Positions 10,268-17,879 of a DNA stretch of 64,000 nt are shown here, piece by piece; the first letter of the stretch is position 1; each line of letters starts with the position of its first letter. Both the position numbers and the translations under genes were made by a program. The DNA is from Pseudanabaena sp. BC1403 (GTDB lineage Bacteria > Cyanobacteriota > Cyanobacteriia > Pseudanabaenales > Pseudanabaenaceae): assembly GCF_002914585.1 (NCBI RefSeq), contig NZ_PDDM01000003.1:207951-271950 (forward strand). The letters are read 5' to 3'. The notes beneath the pieces were generated by a model. That model was not told the origin of the DNA. It made no database searches and saw only the letters and a list, made by a program, of their open reading frames with translations.

Positions 10268-11128
10268 CTATATTGACATAACTTCTTTCAGCATCCAAAA
10301 CCCTGCAAAATGCTCTTCTTCAGGACTAGTTTGTACCGCTAAGAAGTGAAATCCCTGAGAACTTTGTTTGGATTTCTCAAATGCGGCTCCCTGCGCGATC
10401 GCCTCTTTATCTTTTGGTGCTTGCAAGTTAGCTAAAACCCATCTAGCATCAGCACTTGCTTCAAGCTGCATCTGTGTGCGATCGCCTAATAGATTGCGTT
10501 CAAACTTGACAAACACAGGATCGACTCCCGACATCCAAGCCGCCAAAGCCGTCGCTCTTGCAGAAAGAATAATTATCCCTGAAATAATAGTTTCAGGATC
10601 AAGGCTACTAATATCGAGAAGTTCACTAAAATCCATTGACCATTCTTTCGCATCTGCAAAATCACCTGCTTTCAGCGATACCGATATCCAGCGCTCACCC
10701 ATCAGAGCATCTGGGACGGGTTTAGGATCTTGGGCTGCCAATACTTTCAAAGGCAAAGGATTAGGATCAACAGCTTGAAAGCCATCCCGATTAGGATAAA
10801 TACTCGCCATTCTCTCCGCCAACCATCCTGACATCGTAAATACACGCCGAGATGCTTGTCCTGTGATTCCCGCCAGCTTACAGCCACGCATAATTATATT
10901 GGTCATACTGGGACGAAAGAAGCGGATTTTAATGGGGTTTTGCCCCGTCATGTTTACGCAGTCGGTGAGTTGCTTCGCTAGCCATTCGGAGTTCACTTCC
11001 GTAGGTGGACATTCGCGCACCCATTCAAACTGGCGTTCGCGATCGCAGATCAGCAATTCCCAAATTTTTTTATTATTAGCATCCAGCAAGGGACGGGAAT
11101 AAAAATCTAACTCCCAAATATTCGACAT
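10268..11128 (-). CDS. Tab2/Atab2-family RNA-binding protein
   Basis: The 286-aa protein begins MSNIWELDFYSRP, the signature start of the Tab2 family (DUF1092), with the conserved RFFRP and GERWISVSL segments. In algae and plants Tab2 binds the psaB 5' UTR and supports photosystem I translation. In cyanobacteria the role is thought to be similar but is less certain. No signal peptide or membrane segment is seen. It is the first gene of a two-gene unit with the galT-like gene. Confidence 0.88.
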   Translation of the reverse strand: MSNIWELDFYSRPLLDANNKKIWELLICDRERQFEWVRECPPTEVNSEWLAKQLTDCVNMTGQNPIKIRFFRPSMTNIIMRGCKLAGITGQASRRVFTMSGWLAERMASIYPNRDGFQAVDPNPLPLKVLAAQDPKPVPDALMGERWISVSLKAGDFADAKEWSMDFSELLDISSLDPETIISGIIILSARATALAAWMSGVDPVFVKFERNLLGDRTQMQLEASADARWVLANLQAPKDKEAIAQGAAFEKSKQSSQGFHFLAVQTSPEEEHFAGFWMLKEVMSI

Positions 11129-11199
11129 AAATTAATTTCTAACTTGGTTTTCTGAACTTGGCTTTTTTCATGTTAACGCGATCTCAGCCCATAGATTTG

Positions 11200-11302
11200 A
11201 TACCAATTCACAAAAGTGTGGCAACACTTCTGTGAATTAAAAACCAAACCCTGTAAGGGTTTTAAAAGCACAAAATGGCGTAGCCATTTTGTGCTTTGGT
11301 AT
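11200..11302. repeat. 103-bp cloverleaf-like element, copy 1
   Basis: The ends ATACCAA / TTGGTAT pair with each other. Between them lie three hairpins: AATTCACA...TGTGAATT, AAACCC-TGTA-GGGTTT, and GCACAAAATGGC-GTA-GCCATTTTGTGC. A second copy of exactly the same length is at 26256-26358. It occupies the gap 11129-11433, which otherwise holds only the petE terminator. Confidence 0.75.
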
Positions 11303-11377
11303 GACGCGATTATTGATGATGTATTCGAGAGGATTGTTGCTTTGTTTAGCTCTTAGCAATCTCTCTATGCGTTAAAC

Positions 11378-11414
11378 AAAAAAGAGGTGCAAACATTGTT
11401 TGCACCTCTTTTTT
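11378..11414 (-). terminator. Intrinsic terminator of petE
   Basis: A perfect 17-bp stem (11378-11394 with 11398-11414) has a GC-rich tip and ends in six A/T pairs, giving a U-run on the petE strand 20 bp after its stop codon. Confidence 0.85.
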
Positions 11415-11433
11415 GCGAGAATAAGCTTAGCTG

Positions 11434-11808
11434 TTATTGAACAACTACTTTGCCTTGCATACCAGCGCCACGGTGGGGAGAGCAGTAGTAAGCGAACTCA
11501 CCAGCTTCATTAAAGGTGGACTCTAGCTCAGCCTTAGGCTTTTGCGCTAACTTCTTGTGAGAAAGTTCTTCATGACCGTCAAACACAATATTGTGTGGGA
11601 AAGCTTTGTTGTTAACCCATTTGACAGTATCGCCTACTTTGATTGTGACCACTTTAGGCTCGAATACTAGCTGACCACCATCAGAACCCATCTTAACGGT
11701 GACAGTATCAGCAGCAGCAGGGCTCGCTGACATGAAAAAACTACCGACAATAAAAACGAAGCTAGCGATCAAAAGGCTAAGCTTTTTCGCAAATGACGCA
11801 ATATTCAT
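11434..11808 (-). CDS. petE: Plastocyanin
   Basis: A 124-aa precursor with a signal peptide, a hydrophobic core at about 10-26 and cleavage after SASPAAA (mature start D34). The type I copper ligands are all present: His72 (PHNIVF), Cys109, His112 and Met117 (YYCSPHRGAGM). It carries electrons from cytochrome b6f to photosystem I in the thylakoid lumen. It lies 140 bp downstream of psbV on the same strand and has its own terminator. The 140-bp leader contains CGACT/CGAGT tandem motifs of unknown meaning. Confidence 0.97.
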   Translation of the reverse strand: MNIASFAKKLSLLIASFVFIVGSFFMSASPAAADTVTVKMGSDGGQLVFEPKVVTIKVGDTVKWVNNKAFPHNIVFDGHEELSHKKLAQKPKAELESTFNEAGEFAYYCSPHRGAGMQGKVVVQ

Positions 11809-11948
11809 GATTAATTACCGACTAAAATTCAACTTGACTTGCACTAATTCGACTCGACTCGAACTAAAGCAACTAAAACACGTAGAGAAAAGCTAATAAG
11901 ACTAGCTAATTTAAATGTGGCGTATGACTAGTACGCTACATTATTGGT

Positions 11949-12458
11949 TTAATAGTATATCTTTCCGCCGCCCCAAGCGATACCTCTAACATTGGGTTCG
12001 TAGAGGATATAACCAGCTATTAGCTTGAGGTCGTTGTCAGTAAGACCACGCATGGTTGGGAAAATATCGGTGCTCTTGAGGCTAGGGTGAACGTCATAGA
12101 TTTCGGTCACACCATCATAGGTGGTGGGATTCTTCATGAAATCAACCAAACCAAGGACGTTGTTACGAACGGGGTTTGCACCAGCCAAGGAGTCGGGAGA
12201 AAGGTTGACGTTGGGATTGGTAAATGTTGCGCCGCCAAGGTGGCAGGTAGCACAGGTATTGGAGAATAATTTCTTACCCTTAGAAATGTCTTTTTGGGTT
12301 AAGACAATATTGGTGTTTTCGTTAAGGGGAACGGTACGCAGTGCGATCGGAATGTCGGCTGCGCTGACGCTGGTGGTAAAAAGCTGGAAGGCTAGCATTA
12401 CGAATGCGATCGCCACCGCCAAGTATTTAAAAGAATTTTTGTTCATAATTACGGACAT
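11949..12458 (-). CDS. psbV: Cytochrome c550 of photosystem II
   Basis: A 169-aa precursor with a signal peptide ending near SVSAA (mature start about residue 34-35). The heme is bound covalently by CATCH (Cys69, Cys72, axial His73), with second axial ligand His124 in DVHPSL. The RTVPLNENTNIVLT start and the C-terminal WGGGKIYY are typical PsbV. It is an extrinsic lumenal subunit that stabilises the Mn4Ca cluster. A diverged PsbV2 paralogue is the main alternative. ATGs at 12458 and 12446 are both possible starts. Confidence 0.92.
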   Translation of the reverse strand: MSVIMNKNSFKYLAVAIAFVMLAFQLFTTSVSAADIPIALRTVPLNENTNIVLTQKDISKGKKLFSNTCATCHLGGATFTNPNVNLSPDSLAGANPVRNNVLGLVDFMKNPTTYDGVTEIYDVHPSLKSTDIFPTMRGLTDNDLKLIAGYILYEPNVRGIAWGGGKIYY

Positions 12459-12547
12459 AACTTAATTTATCTAAGTTTATCTAAAAGAATTTAACCTAAT
12501 CTCAAAGATTTATTGCGATTTTGCGATCGCGGTTACTCTTTAAATTT

Positions 12548-12742
12548 TTAGGTGTTTTTGAAAGAGGTTTTAGAATTTTGGGCTTCGGATGCCATGATTA
12601 CGGCTTTTGCGTCTTCCAAAGCAAGTTTGGTTTCGGCATCTTGGTAAGCGATCCCAAGGCGATCGCATAGTTTAAATACAGACTCAAGGGTGAGTTTGTA
12701 GTCTTCCGCGATCTCAGCGATCGAATAATCAGCAAAGCCCAT
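12548..12742 (-). CDS. Small conserved cyanobacterial helical protein
   Basis: A 64-aa protein starting MGFADYSIAEIAEDYKL. The pattern, including VFKLCDRLGIAY and ALEDAKAVI, resembles small helix-turn-helix or IF-2 N-terminal-like modules of cyanobacteria. No catalytic motif is visible. It sits upstream of psbV on the same strand and is divergent from the C39-like gene. The family assignment is from memory and moderate; a DNA- or RNA-binding role is inference. Confidence 0.6.
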   Translation of the reverse strand: MGFADYSIAEIAEDYKLTLESVFKLCDRLGIAYQDAETKLALEDAKAVIMASEAQNSKTSFKNT

Positions 12743-12806
12743 AGCAATACCCGTATCTAGTTAATTCTAGAGATGTTTGTGCTATTTTCTCATGCAAAGG
12801 GGAGAC

Positions 12807-12859
12807 AAAACCCAAAAAGTAAAGGCGGCGCTTCGCGCCGCCTTTACTTTTTGGGTTTT
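12807..12859. repeat. Long perfect palindrome (25-bp stem, TTC loop)
   Basis: Arms 12807-12831 and 12835-12859 are perfectly complementary with a three-base loop. The tip is GC-rich (GGCGGCGC) and the outer arms are A/T-rich, as in a bidirectional terminator. Unusually, it lies between divergent genes. Confidence 0.8.
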
Positions 12860-12877
12860 AGAGAGTGAACGAGCCAA

Positions 12878-12947
12878 AAGAACTTTTTTGAAAGTGTTGC
12901 TTTGCAACACTTTCAAAAAAGTTCTTGGTTTGGGTTTGAGCGCAAAG
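12878..12947. repeat. Palindrome plus 21-nt tail, copy 1
   Basis: A perfect 23-bp stem (12878-12900 with 12904-12926, loop TTT) is followed at 12927-12947 by a 21-nt tail beginning GGTTTGGGTTTGAG. The same tail, reverse-complemented and identical, flanks the palindrome at 43166-43237. It is a composite repeat. Confidence 0.8.
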
Positions 12948-12984
12948 TGTTGTAATAGATGCAGTAGTCAACAGTGAAACAGTA

Positions 12985-14838
12985 ATGACAGCCGCTTCAA
13001 ATAATTCACCTGTTAATGCTCCTGCTCCTGCCCCAGTACAAACAGCGATCGCCATTACTCAAGCGCCTACTGAGATTGTGGTCAATCGTGAAATTGCGAT
13101 CGCAGGAACAGCAGACTTTACTCAAGTTTTACAAATTCTAGTGACATTGCCCAATGACGCAAATGTCCCAGTACAAACTAACCCAACCGCAGGTACTTGG
13201 CTTGCCAAAATTTCGGCTGGGTTACCAACTGCGATGGCGACATTTTTGCGAGTGCGGGCGATCGGCGCAAATAATCAGCTTTTGGCTGAGTTGATTGTCA
13301 ATGTTTTAGTTAAGAATCCTGATATCACATTGGTAACCAAGCAAGCTACTCGTTTTAAAGCTTCCCCTGCGGATTCGGGGACTTTACCGCCCAATGGCAA
13401 AGTCGATGTGCAAGCTGGACAAACTCTTGAAGTGTTGCGTTATGGATCTGTTGATGGGCATATCAAGGTCTTGCTCAAGCAACCGATCGCACCGATGGGA
13501 GCCTTTGGTTACTTCTATGCGCCCCATGTGGATTTGATTGCACCGATTACGCTGACTGTGAAGCAAGACACGATTTTCAAGATTTCTACAGCGGCTTCGC
13601 AAGCTTTACCTTTTACCCAAAAAGCCGAGGTGAAAGCGGGGACAAAATTGTTGTTGGATGGGAATTTTACGATCGCGGCTAACCATGTCCAAGTCAAACT
13701 TGCTCAACCCTTGGCTCCCGTCGGACAGGTTGGCTTCTTTTTCTTGCCCCATGTGGAATTATCAAAACTTGGCGAATCCCTTGATTTCTCGAATCCTGCC
13801 GATGTTAGTGATATCCCGATCAATGGTGCGATCGCTACGGTGATTACTGACACCTTTTTGAAAGCATCGTCACAAAATGCTAGTAGCCTCTCCGATTCGC
13901 AAAAAATCATGGTTAAAGCGGGTACGACTTATCCGATTAGCGGCTATGCCTCGGTTAATGGTCATTTCCGCGTGAAGTTTGTCTCTGCGATCGCCCCGAT
14001 TGGCAATGTGGGATTTTTCTATGAGCGACATGTCAGCATTACCAAAAATGGTAAGGCGATCCTGTTCGACCCTGATATGAAAACCTTGACCGTTAGGCAA
14101 AATACAGTTCTCAAGAAGCGCCCCATTGATTCGCGACAGTTAGCTGCAAATGAATTAGCACCCCTCAACGCAGGTGATGTGTTTGGTCTGGATAGCTATA
14201 GCCTGACCGATATTCATTTCCAAGTCACTTTAAATGAGGATGTACCACCTCTGGGCAAGTCGGGCTTTGTATTTGCGGGGCACGTCAACCTTCAGCAAGG
14301 CAATAAGGCGATCGAGATTACGCCCAAGCGCAAAGTTTTAGGAGTGCCCTATTTTTCACAATTAGACAATCCGCGAGATCCTTTTGTGACCTGTAATGTT
14401 ACCTCGATCGCTATGGTGTTAGCTTTTCACGGTAGGCGATCGCGCAATCCGCAACAACAGCTAGAGGATGAGCTATATCAATGGGTTATCAATAAATACG
14501 GAGCACAATCCCGAACCGATAATGCCGTTTTACAAGGGCTATATCGTGCCTACGGTTTTGGTGGCAACTTCAGCACTACCCGCACATGGTCACAAATCAA
14601 ACAAGAAATCACCGAAAATCGTCCTGTTGTGATTGGTGGCTACTTCACCCACGGCGGACATATCATTACGATCATTGGCTTCGATGAGCAGGGATATATC
14701 GTTCATGATCCCTATGGTAATGCTCTTACAGGCTATAGCCAAACCGAAGGAAAGAGTTTGCGCTATCCATACATTTACATGCGAGATATGTGCGGTGTCG
14801 ATGGCGATGTATGGGCGCATTTCATTCTGCCCAAATAA
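12985..14838 (+). CDS. C39-like cysteine peptidase with four ~75-residue internal repeats
   Basis: A 617-aa protein. A Pro/Ala-rich start and a beta-sandwich-like region (about 30-108) precede four repeats at roughly 112-185, 188-262, 282-355 and 364-440. Each has the pattern T-V-x-Q-x-T-x-[FL]-K ... P-[IVL]-x-P-x-G-x-x-G-[FY]-x-[FY]-x-x-H-V. The C-terminal domain is peptidase C39-like, with predicted catalytic Cys470 (TCNVTSIAM), His559 (HGGHIITI) and Asp575 (VHDPYG). No signal peptide is visible, so it is either cytoplasmic or exported by another route. The repeats may bind a cell-wall or protein ligand (inference). Confidence 0.82.
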   Translation: MTAASNNSPVNAPAPAPVQTAIAITQAPTEIVVNREIAIAGTADFTQVLQILVTLPNDANVPVQTNPTAGTWLAKISAGLPTAMATFLRVRAIGANNQLLAELIVNVLVKNPDITLVTKQATRFKASPADSGTLPPNGKVDVQAGQTLEVLRYGSVDGHIKVLLKQPIAPMGAFGYFYAPHVDLIAPITLTVKQDTIFKISTAASQALPFTQKAEVKAGTKLLLDGNFTIAANHVQVKLAQPLAPVGQVGFFFLPHVELSKLGESLDFSNPADVSDIPINGAIATVITDTFLKASSQNASSLSDSQKIMVKAGTTYPISGYASVNGHFRVKFVSAIAPIGNVGFFYERHVSITKNGKAILFDPDMKTLTVRQNTVLKKRPIDSRQLAANELAPLNAGDVFGLDSYSLTDIHFQVTLNEDVPPLGKSGFVFAGHVNLQQGNKAIEITPKRKVLGVPYFSQLDNPRDPFVTCNVTSIAMVLAFHGRRSRNPQQQLEDELYQWVINKYGAQSRTDNAVLQGLYRAYGFGGNFSTTRTWSQIKQEITENRPVVIGGYFTHGGHIITIIGFDEQGYIVHDPYGNALTGYSQTEGKSLRYPYIYMRDMCGVDGDVWAHFILPK

Positions 14839-14839
14839 A

Positions 14840-14975
14840 CCCAGCACTCAAGTGCTGGCTAAAAACTAAAGTCCACTAAAGTGGACTAAAGAATATTTTT
14901 AAGCAACCAGTTGAAACGTGTCGAATTTCTTCAGTCGGTTGAAACCGACTTTAGCTCTTAGCCCGCACTTGAGTG
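14840..14975. repeat. Multi-palindrome cyanobacterial repeat, copy 1
   Basis: A series of short palindromes (CCAGCACTCAAGTGCTGG, AGTCCACTAAAGTGGACT, GTCGGTTGAAACCGAC, GCACTTGAGTGC). A longer pair, GCTAAAAACTAAAGTC with GACTTTAGCTCTTAGC, encloses the middle ones. A related unit is at 57206-57320. Confidence 0.7.
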
Positions 14976-15002
14976 CAGTGCGACTTGTGTGTACTTAACA
15001 TA

Positions 15003-15055
15003 AAAACCGAAAAGAGATTTGCGGCGCGAAGCGCCGCAAATCTCTTTTCGGTTTT
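15003..15055. terminator. Palindromic terminator after hisA
   Basis: A perfect 25-bp stem (15003-15027 with 15031-15055, loop GAA) with a GCGGCGC tip and A/T-rich outer arms, 8 bp past the hisA stop. It is likely an intrinsic terminator for hisA. Confidence 0.75.
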
Positions 15056-15063
15056 GTAGAGTT

Positions 15064-15828
15064 TTAGGCGATCGCCGAGTTATCAATTACATCTTGCCAA
15101 CGCCCATTACCCACCGCCCGAAGAGCTTCACGTAGTTGGATATCACCTGTATAAATCGCTTTGCCAACGATCGCACCCTTCACGCCGACAGATTCCAGCG
15201 ATAGCAGATTTAACAAATCCGTAATCGAACTAATTCCACCTGACGCAATCACAGGTACATCAACATTTTCGGCAAGTTGGCGCAAAGCCTCGATATTTGG
15301 CCCCTGCATCGTGCCATCGCGATGAATATCCGTATAAATAATTCCTGCGATGCCTACAGAAGTCATGCGTTTGGCAAGATCCACAGCAGTTACATCCGAA
15401 TTGGTCAACCAGCCTCTAGTGGCAACCTTGCCATTACGGGCATCAATGCCAATCATAATTTGCTCAGGAAATTCCGCACAAATATCGGCAACTAGTTGCG
15501 AGCTTTCCACCGCAGCCGTGCCTAAAATCACCCGACTCACGCCAGAATTTAGCACTGACACGATACTTTCGCGATCGCGCAAGCCGCCACCCATCTGTAC
15601 TCGCATCGGAATTGATCGGGCGATCGCCTCAATTACCTTTAAGTTTTTCGGCTTGCCTTCCTTTGCACCATCCAAATCAACCACATGCAAATACTTAGCG
15701 CCTTGATCGTACCAACGCTGAGCAACCTCAACGGGGTCTTCACCAAATACTTCTGATTTTTGATAATCCCCCTGATAGAGCCTGACACAGCGTCCATCTA
15801 AAATATCAATTGCGGGAATTACATCCAT
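15064..15828 (-). CDS. hisA: ProFAR isomerase (histidine biosynthesis)
   Basis: A 254-aa (beta/alpha)8 barrel that converts ProFAR to PRFAR, the fourth step of histidine synthesis. The start [17 protein letters not shown] carries the catalytic Asp8. The phosphate-binding segments GGGLR and GTAA, the [15 protein letters not shown] strand and [13 protein letters not shown] are typical. The length matches the family. It is a single-gene unit with its own terminator. Confidence 0.97.
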   Translation of the reverse strand: MDVIPAIDILDGRCVRLYQGDYQKSEVFGEDPVEVAQRWYDQGAKYLHVVDLDGAKEGKPKNLKVIEAIARSIPMRVQMGGGLRDRESIVSVLNSGVSRVILGTAAVESSQLVADICAEFPEQIMIGIDARNGKVATRGWLTNSDVTAVDLAKRMTSVGIAGIIYTDIHRDGTMQGPNIEALRQLAENVDVPVIASGGISSITDLLNLLSLESVGVKGAIVGKAIYTGDIQLREALRAVGNGRWQDVIDNSAIA

Positions 15829-15949
15829 AATTTTTACCTACGATCCCAGAAGCTTATTCTATCTAGATTTAGCGATCGCGGTATAGTACAAATCAAGGAA
15901 ATCCGCTTTTATTGTCTAACTCGCCCCTTAATTTGCCCCTTTGTCCCCT

Positions 15950-16804
15950 ATGAAATCGCCTAAGCAGTCAGTCTCCCAAAAGTTAATGTTCGTTGGCATC
16001 GTCATTAGCGTTGCTTTTTTGCTGATGGCGATCGCCACACCATTGCTGCAAGCGCTGGGGATTTTGACAGATCCCATTGAATTTCTTAGCAATCCGATCC
16101 ATCAGCCACCATCGCCACAACATTGGTTTGGCACGGATTTACAGGGACATGATGTATTTACGAGAACGATCGCAGGTGCTGGTGTCGCATGGCAAGTAAC
16201 GATCGCCTCAACCGTAATTAGTCTTGTAATCGGCGTACCCTTGGGGATGCTAAGCGGCTACAAAGGCGGCTGGCTCGATCGCATCTTAGTCTTTTTGATG
16301 GATGCCATCTACACGTTGCCGAGTTTATTGCTATCGCTAACGATCGCCTTTGTTGTCGGTGCTGGGGTCTGGAATGCTGCGATCGCGCTCAGTGTTGCCT
16401 ATATCCCCCAATATTTTCGGGTGATCCGCAACCAAACTGTGAGTACGAAAACCGAAGTTTATATCGAAGCTGCTCAAGCGATCGGTGCTGACACGAAAAC
16501 AATCTTAATCAAATATCTCGCGCCCAACGTCGTCCAAAGTTTACCCGTAATTTTCACCCTCAACGCCGCCGATGCGATTTTGACCCTTGCAGGTTTAGGC
16601 TTTTTAGGTTTAGGCATTCCCGAAGATGTCCCTGAATGGGGGCATGATCTTAAGCAAGCTCTTGACGCACTTTCGACTGGCGAAAATATCTGGTGGACAA
16701 CAATTTTCCCTGGTTTGGCGATTACTTTAATGACGATCGGTTTATCGCTTGTAGGTGAAGGCTTGACTCAGAGATTTAGCAGCAAGAAAGAAACAAATGC
16801 CTAG
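15950..16804 (+). CDS. ABC transporter permease, DppC/OppC type
   Basis: A 284-aa inner-membrane permease with an N-terminal helix, the conserved HxxGTDLQGHDVFTR motif and five further helices. The cytoplasmic EAA loop is EAAQAIGADTKTILIKYLAPN-like. It belongs to the dipeptide/oligopeptide/nickel importer family, but no binding protein, second permease or ATPase is adjacent, so the substrate is unknown. A TTG at 15941 is an in-frame alternative; the ATG at 15950 is preferred. The hicA gene overlaps its last 8 bp. Confidence 0.88.
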   Translation: MKSPKQSVSQKLMFVGIVISVAFLLMAIATPLLQALGILTDPIEFLSNPIHQPPSPQHWFGTDLQGHDVFTRTIAGAGVAWQVTIASTVISLVIGVPLGMLSGYKGGWLDRILVFLMDAIYTLPSLLLSLTIAFVVGAGVWNAAIALSVAYIPQYFRVIRNQTVSTKTEVYIEAAQAIGADTKTILIKYLAPNVVQSLPVIFTLNAADAILTLAGLGFLGLGIPEDVPEWGHDLKQALDALSTGENIWWTTIFPGLAITLMTIGLSLVGEGLTQRFSSKKETNA

Positions 16805-17024
16805 AAAAATTCGGGAATTCAAAGCCCAAGTTGCGCGTGAGGGATTCGTTTATTTGCCCAAACGGGGTAAGGGTAGTCATGAGCGCTGGCGACACCCTAT
16901 GCTCAGTCAAACGTTAACTATTTCGGGTAAGGATGGTGATGATGTACCAATATACTTAGAGAAGCAACTCGCAAAATTATTGGATGCAATCAAGAAGCTA
17001 GGGAATCAGGAGGAGGATTTATGA
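16797..17024 (+). CDS. hicA: HicA-family mRNA interferase toxin
   Basis: A 75-aa protein with the HicA double-stranded RNA-binding-like fold and the catalytic GSH motif (His28 in KGSHERWRHP). HicA cleaves mRNA when not bound by HicB. It starts 8 bp inside the end of the permease gene and overlaps hicB by 4 bp (ATGA), so translation is probably coupled through all three. The C-terminal part (YLEKQLAKLLDAI) is typical. Confidence 0.9.
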   Translation: MPRKIREFKAQVAREGFVYLPKRGKGSHERWRHPMLSQTLTISGKDGDDVPIYLEKQLAKLLDAIKKLGNQEEDL

Positions 17025-17239
17025 ACAGATACAGTATGAATGTTCAATGGTCTGAGGCAGATCACTTATTTCTAGTCACGATTCCAGAATTTGCCGATCT
17101 CGTTGTCATGCCTTGTACGCATGGCGAAACTCGTGAGCAGGCAATTCATAATGGTGAAGAGGTTATTGAAATGTACCTAGAAGCTTGGCAAATGGAAGGT
17201 GAATCTATTCCTGAGCCGAAGATACTTCAAGCTGTTTAG
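17021..17239 (+). CDS. hicB: HicB-family antitoxin
   Basis: A 72-aa protein with the HicB fold: a YSMNVQWSEADHLFLVTIPEF strand pair, the ALE-like helix EQAIHNGEEVIEMYLEAW and the GESIPEP end. It neutralises HicA. It is short and lacks a separate DNA-binding domain, so autorepression is not obvious. Confidence 0.9.
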   Translation: MNRYSMNVQWSEADHLFLVTIPEFADLVVMPCTHGETREQAIHNGEEVIEMYLEAWQMEGESIPEPKILQAV

Positions 17240-17267
17240 CGATGTTCAAGTGCGATCAGCGATCCAC

Positions 17268-17387
17268 GTAGGGTACGTTAATGAAATGTAACTCACCTTT
17301 TTAATGTTTTAATGTCAATTAAATGAACCTTTTCCAACCTTTTGCATGACAATTGTTTGTGCGTTACGCTACGCTAATACACCCTAC
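17268..17387. repeat. GTAG-headed REP pair (BIME), copy 1
   Basis: Starts GTAG followed by the hairpin GGTACGTTA-ATGAAATG-TAACTCACC (imperfect). It ends with an inverted second hairpin closing in CTAC. It is the first of six related elements, five of them between 17.2 and 21.5 kb. Confidence 0.8.
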
Positions 17388-17490
17388 TGGAACGTTTCAT
17401 CTAAAATAGTGTATTAGAAAAGTACTATAGATTTTACAATCTAAGAATTTAAGCCGAAATCTATTGCACTATTTTAGATGAAACAGTCCA
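17388..17490. repeat. 103-bp inverted-repeat element A
   Basis: The ends pair over 24 bp with two mismatches (TGGA..GTTTCATCTAAAATAGTG). It is flanked by CTAC on both sides (17384-17387, 17491-17494). Read on the minus strand it is GTAG plus a long hairpin. No coding capacity is seen. Confidence 0.7.
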
Positions 17491-17494
17491 CTAC

Positions 17495-17597
17495 TGGATA
17501 GACATGGCTAATTTGGTGCTTTAGGAAAATCTTAGAGTGTTGATACAGTAGGTATTTAACCTAAAATCTATTGCATCATTTTAGATGTGTCTATCCA
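17495..17597. repeat. 103-bp inverted-repeat element B
   Basis: Exactly the same length as element A and directly after it. The ends are TGGATAGACA / TGTCTATCCA (10 bp perfect, then imperfect). CTAC flanks it at 17491-17494 and 17598-17601. It shares the AAATCTATTGCA.CATTTTAGATG segment with element A. Confidence 0.7.
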
Positions 17598-17601
17598 CTA
17601 C

Positions 17602-17879
17602 TTGCTAATACACAGTTAGATATCTGTGTATCTCTTGAACATCTGGTTTTTCAATTTAAGATGCTATGATACAATGCAATGGAAATGAGGTTATCCGCAA
17701 GTCCATATAAAATTTTTTCTGCTTAATGAGCGTGCCAAAGAAAGAGTAGATAAAAATACGGATGTTAAGCATTGGTGTCTGGCAAATGTCTGATAACACA
17801 GTAAGTCCTCTTAAATTTGGGATATCACTGTTATTAGCTGTTCCAAAAATAAAGTTTTATCTGCGGAGGTTAACAAAGA
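17602..17879. other. Intergenic leader of the coiled-coil gene
   Basis: Contains a short hairpin (ATACACAG...CTGTGTAT, 17608-17631), an AT-rich stretch with a possible -10 box TATGAT (17665-17670), and the ribosome-binding site GGAGG at 17865-17869, 10 bp before the GTG start at 17880. No other gene is seen. Confidence 0.5.

Noticed and set aside
12777..13055. Open frames on both strands across the palindromes at 12807-12947
   Set aside because: They are made by the inverted repeats themselves and lack start signals.
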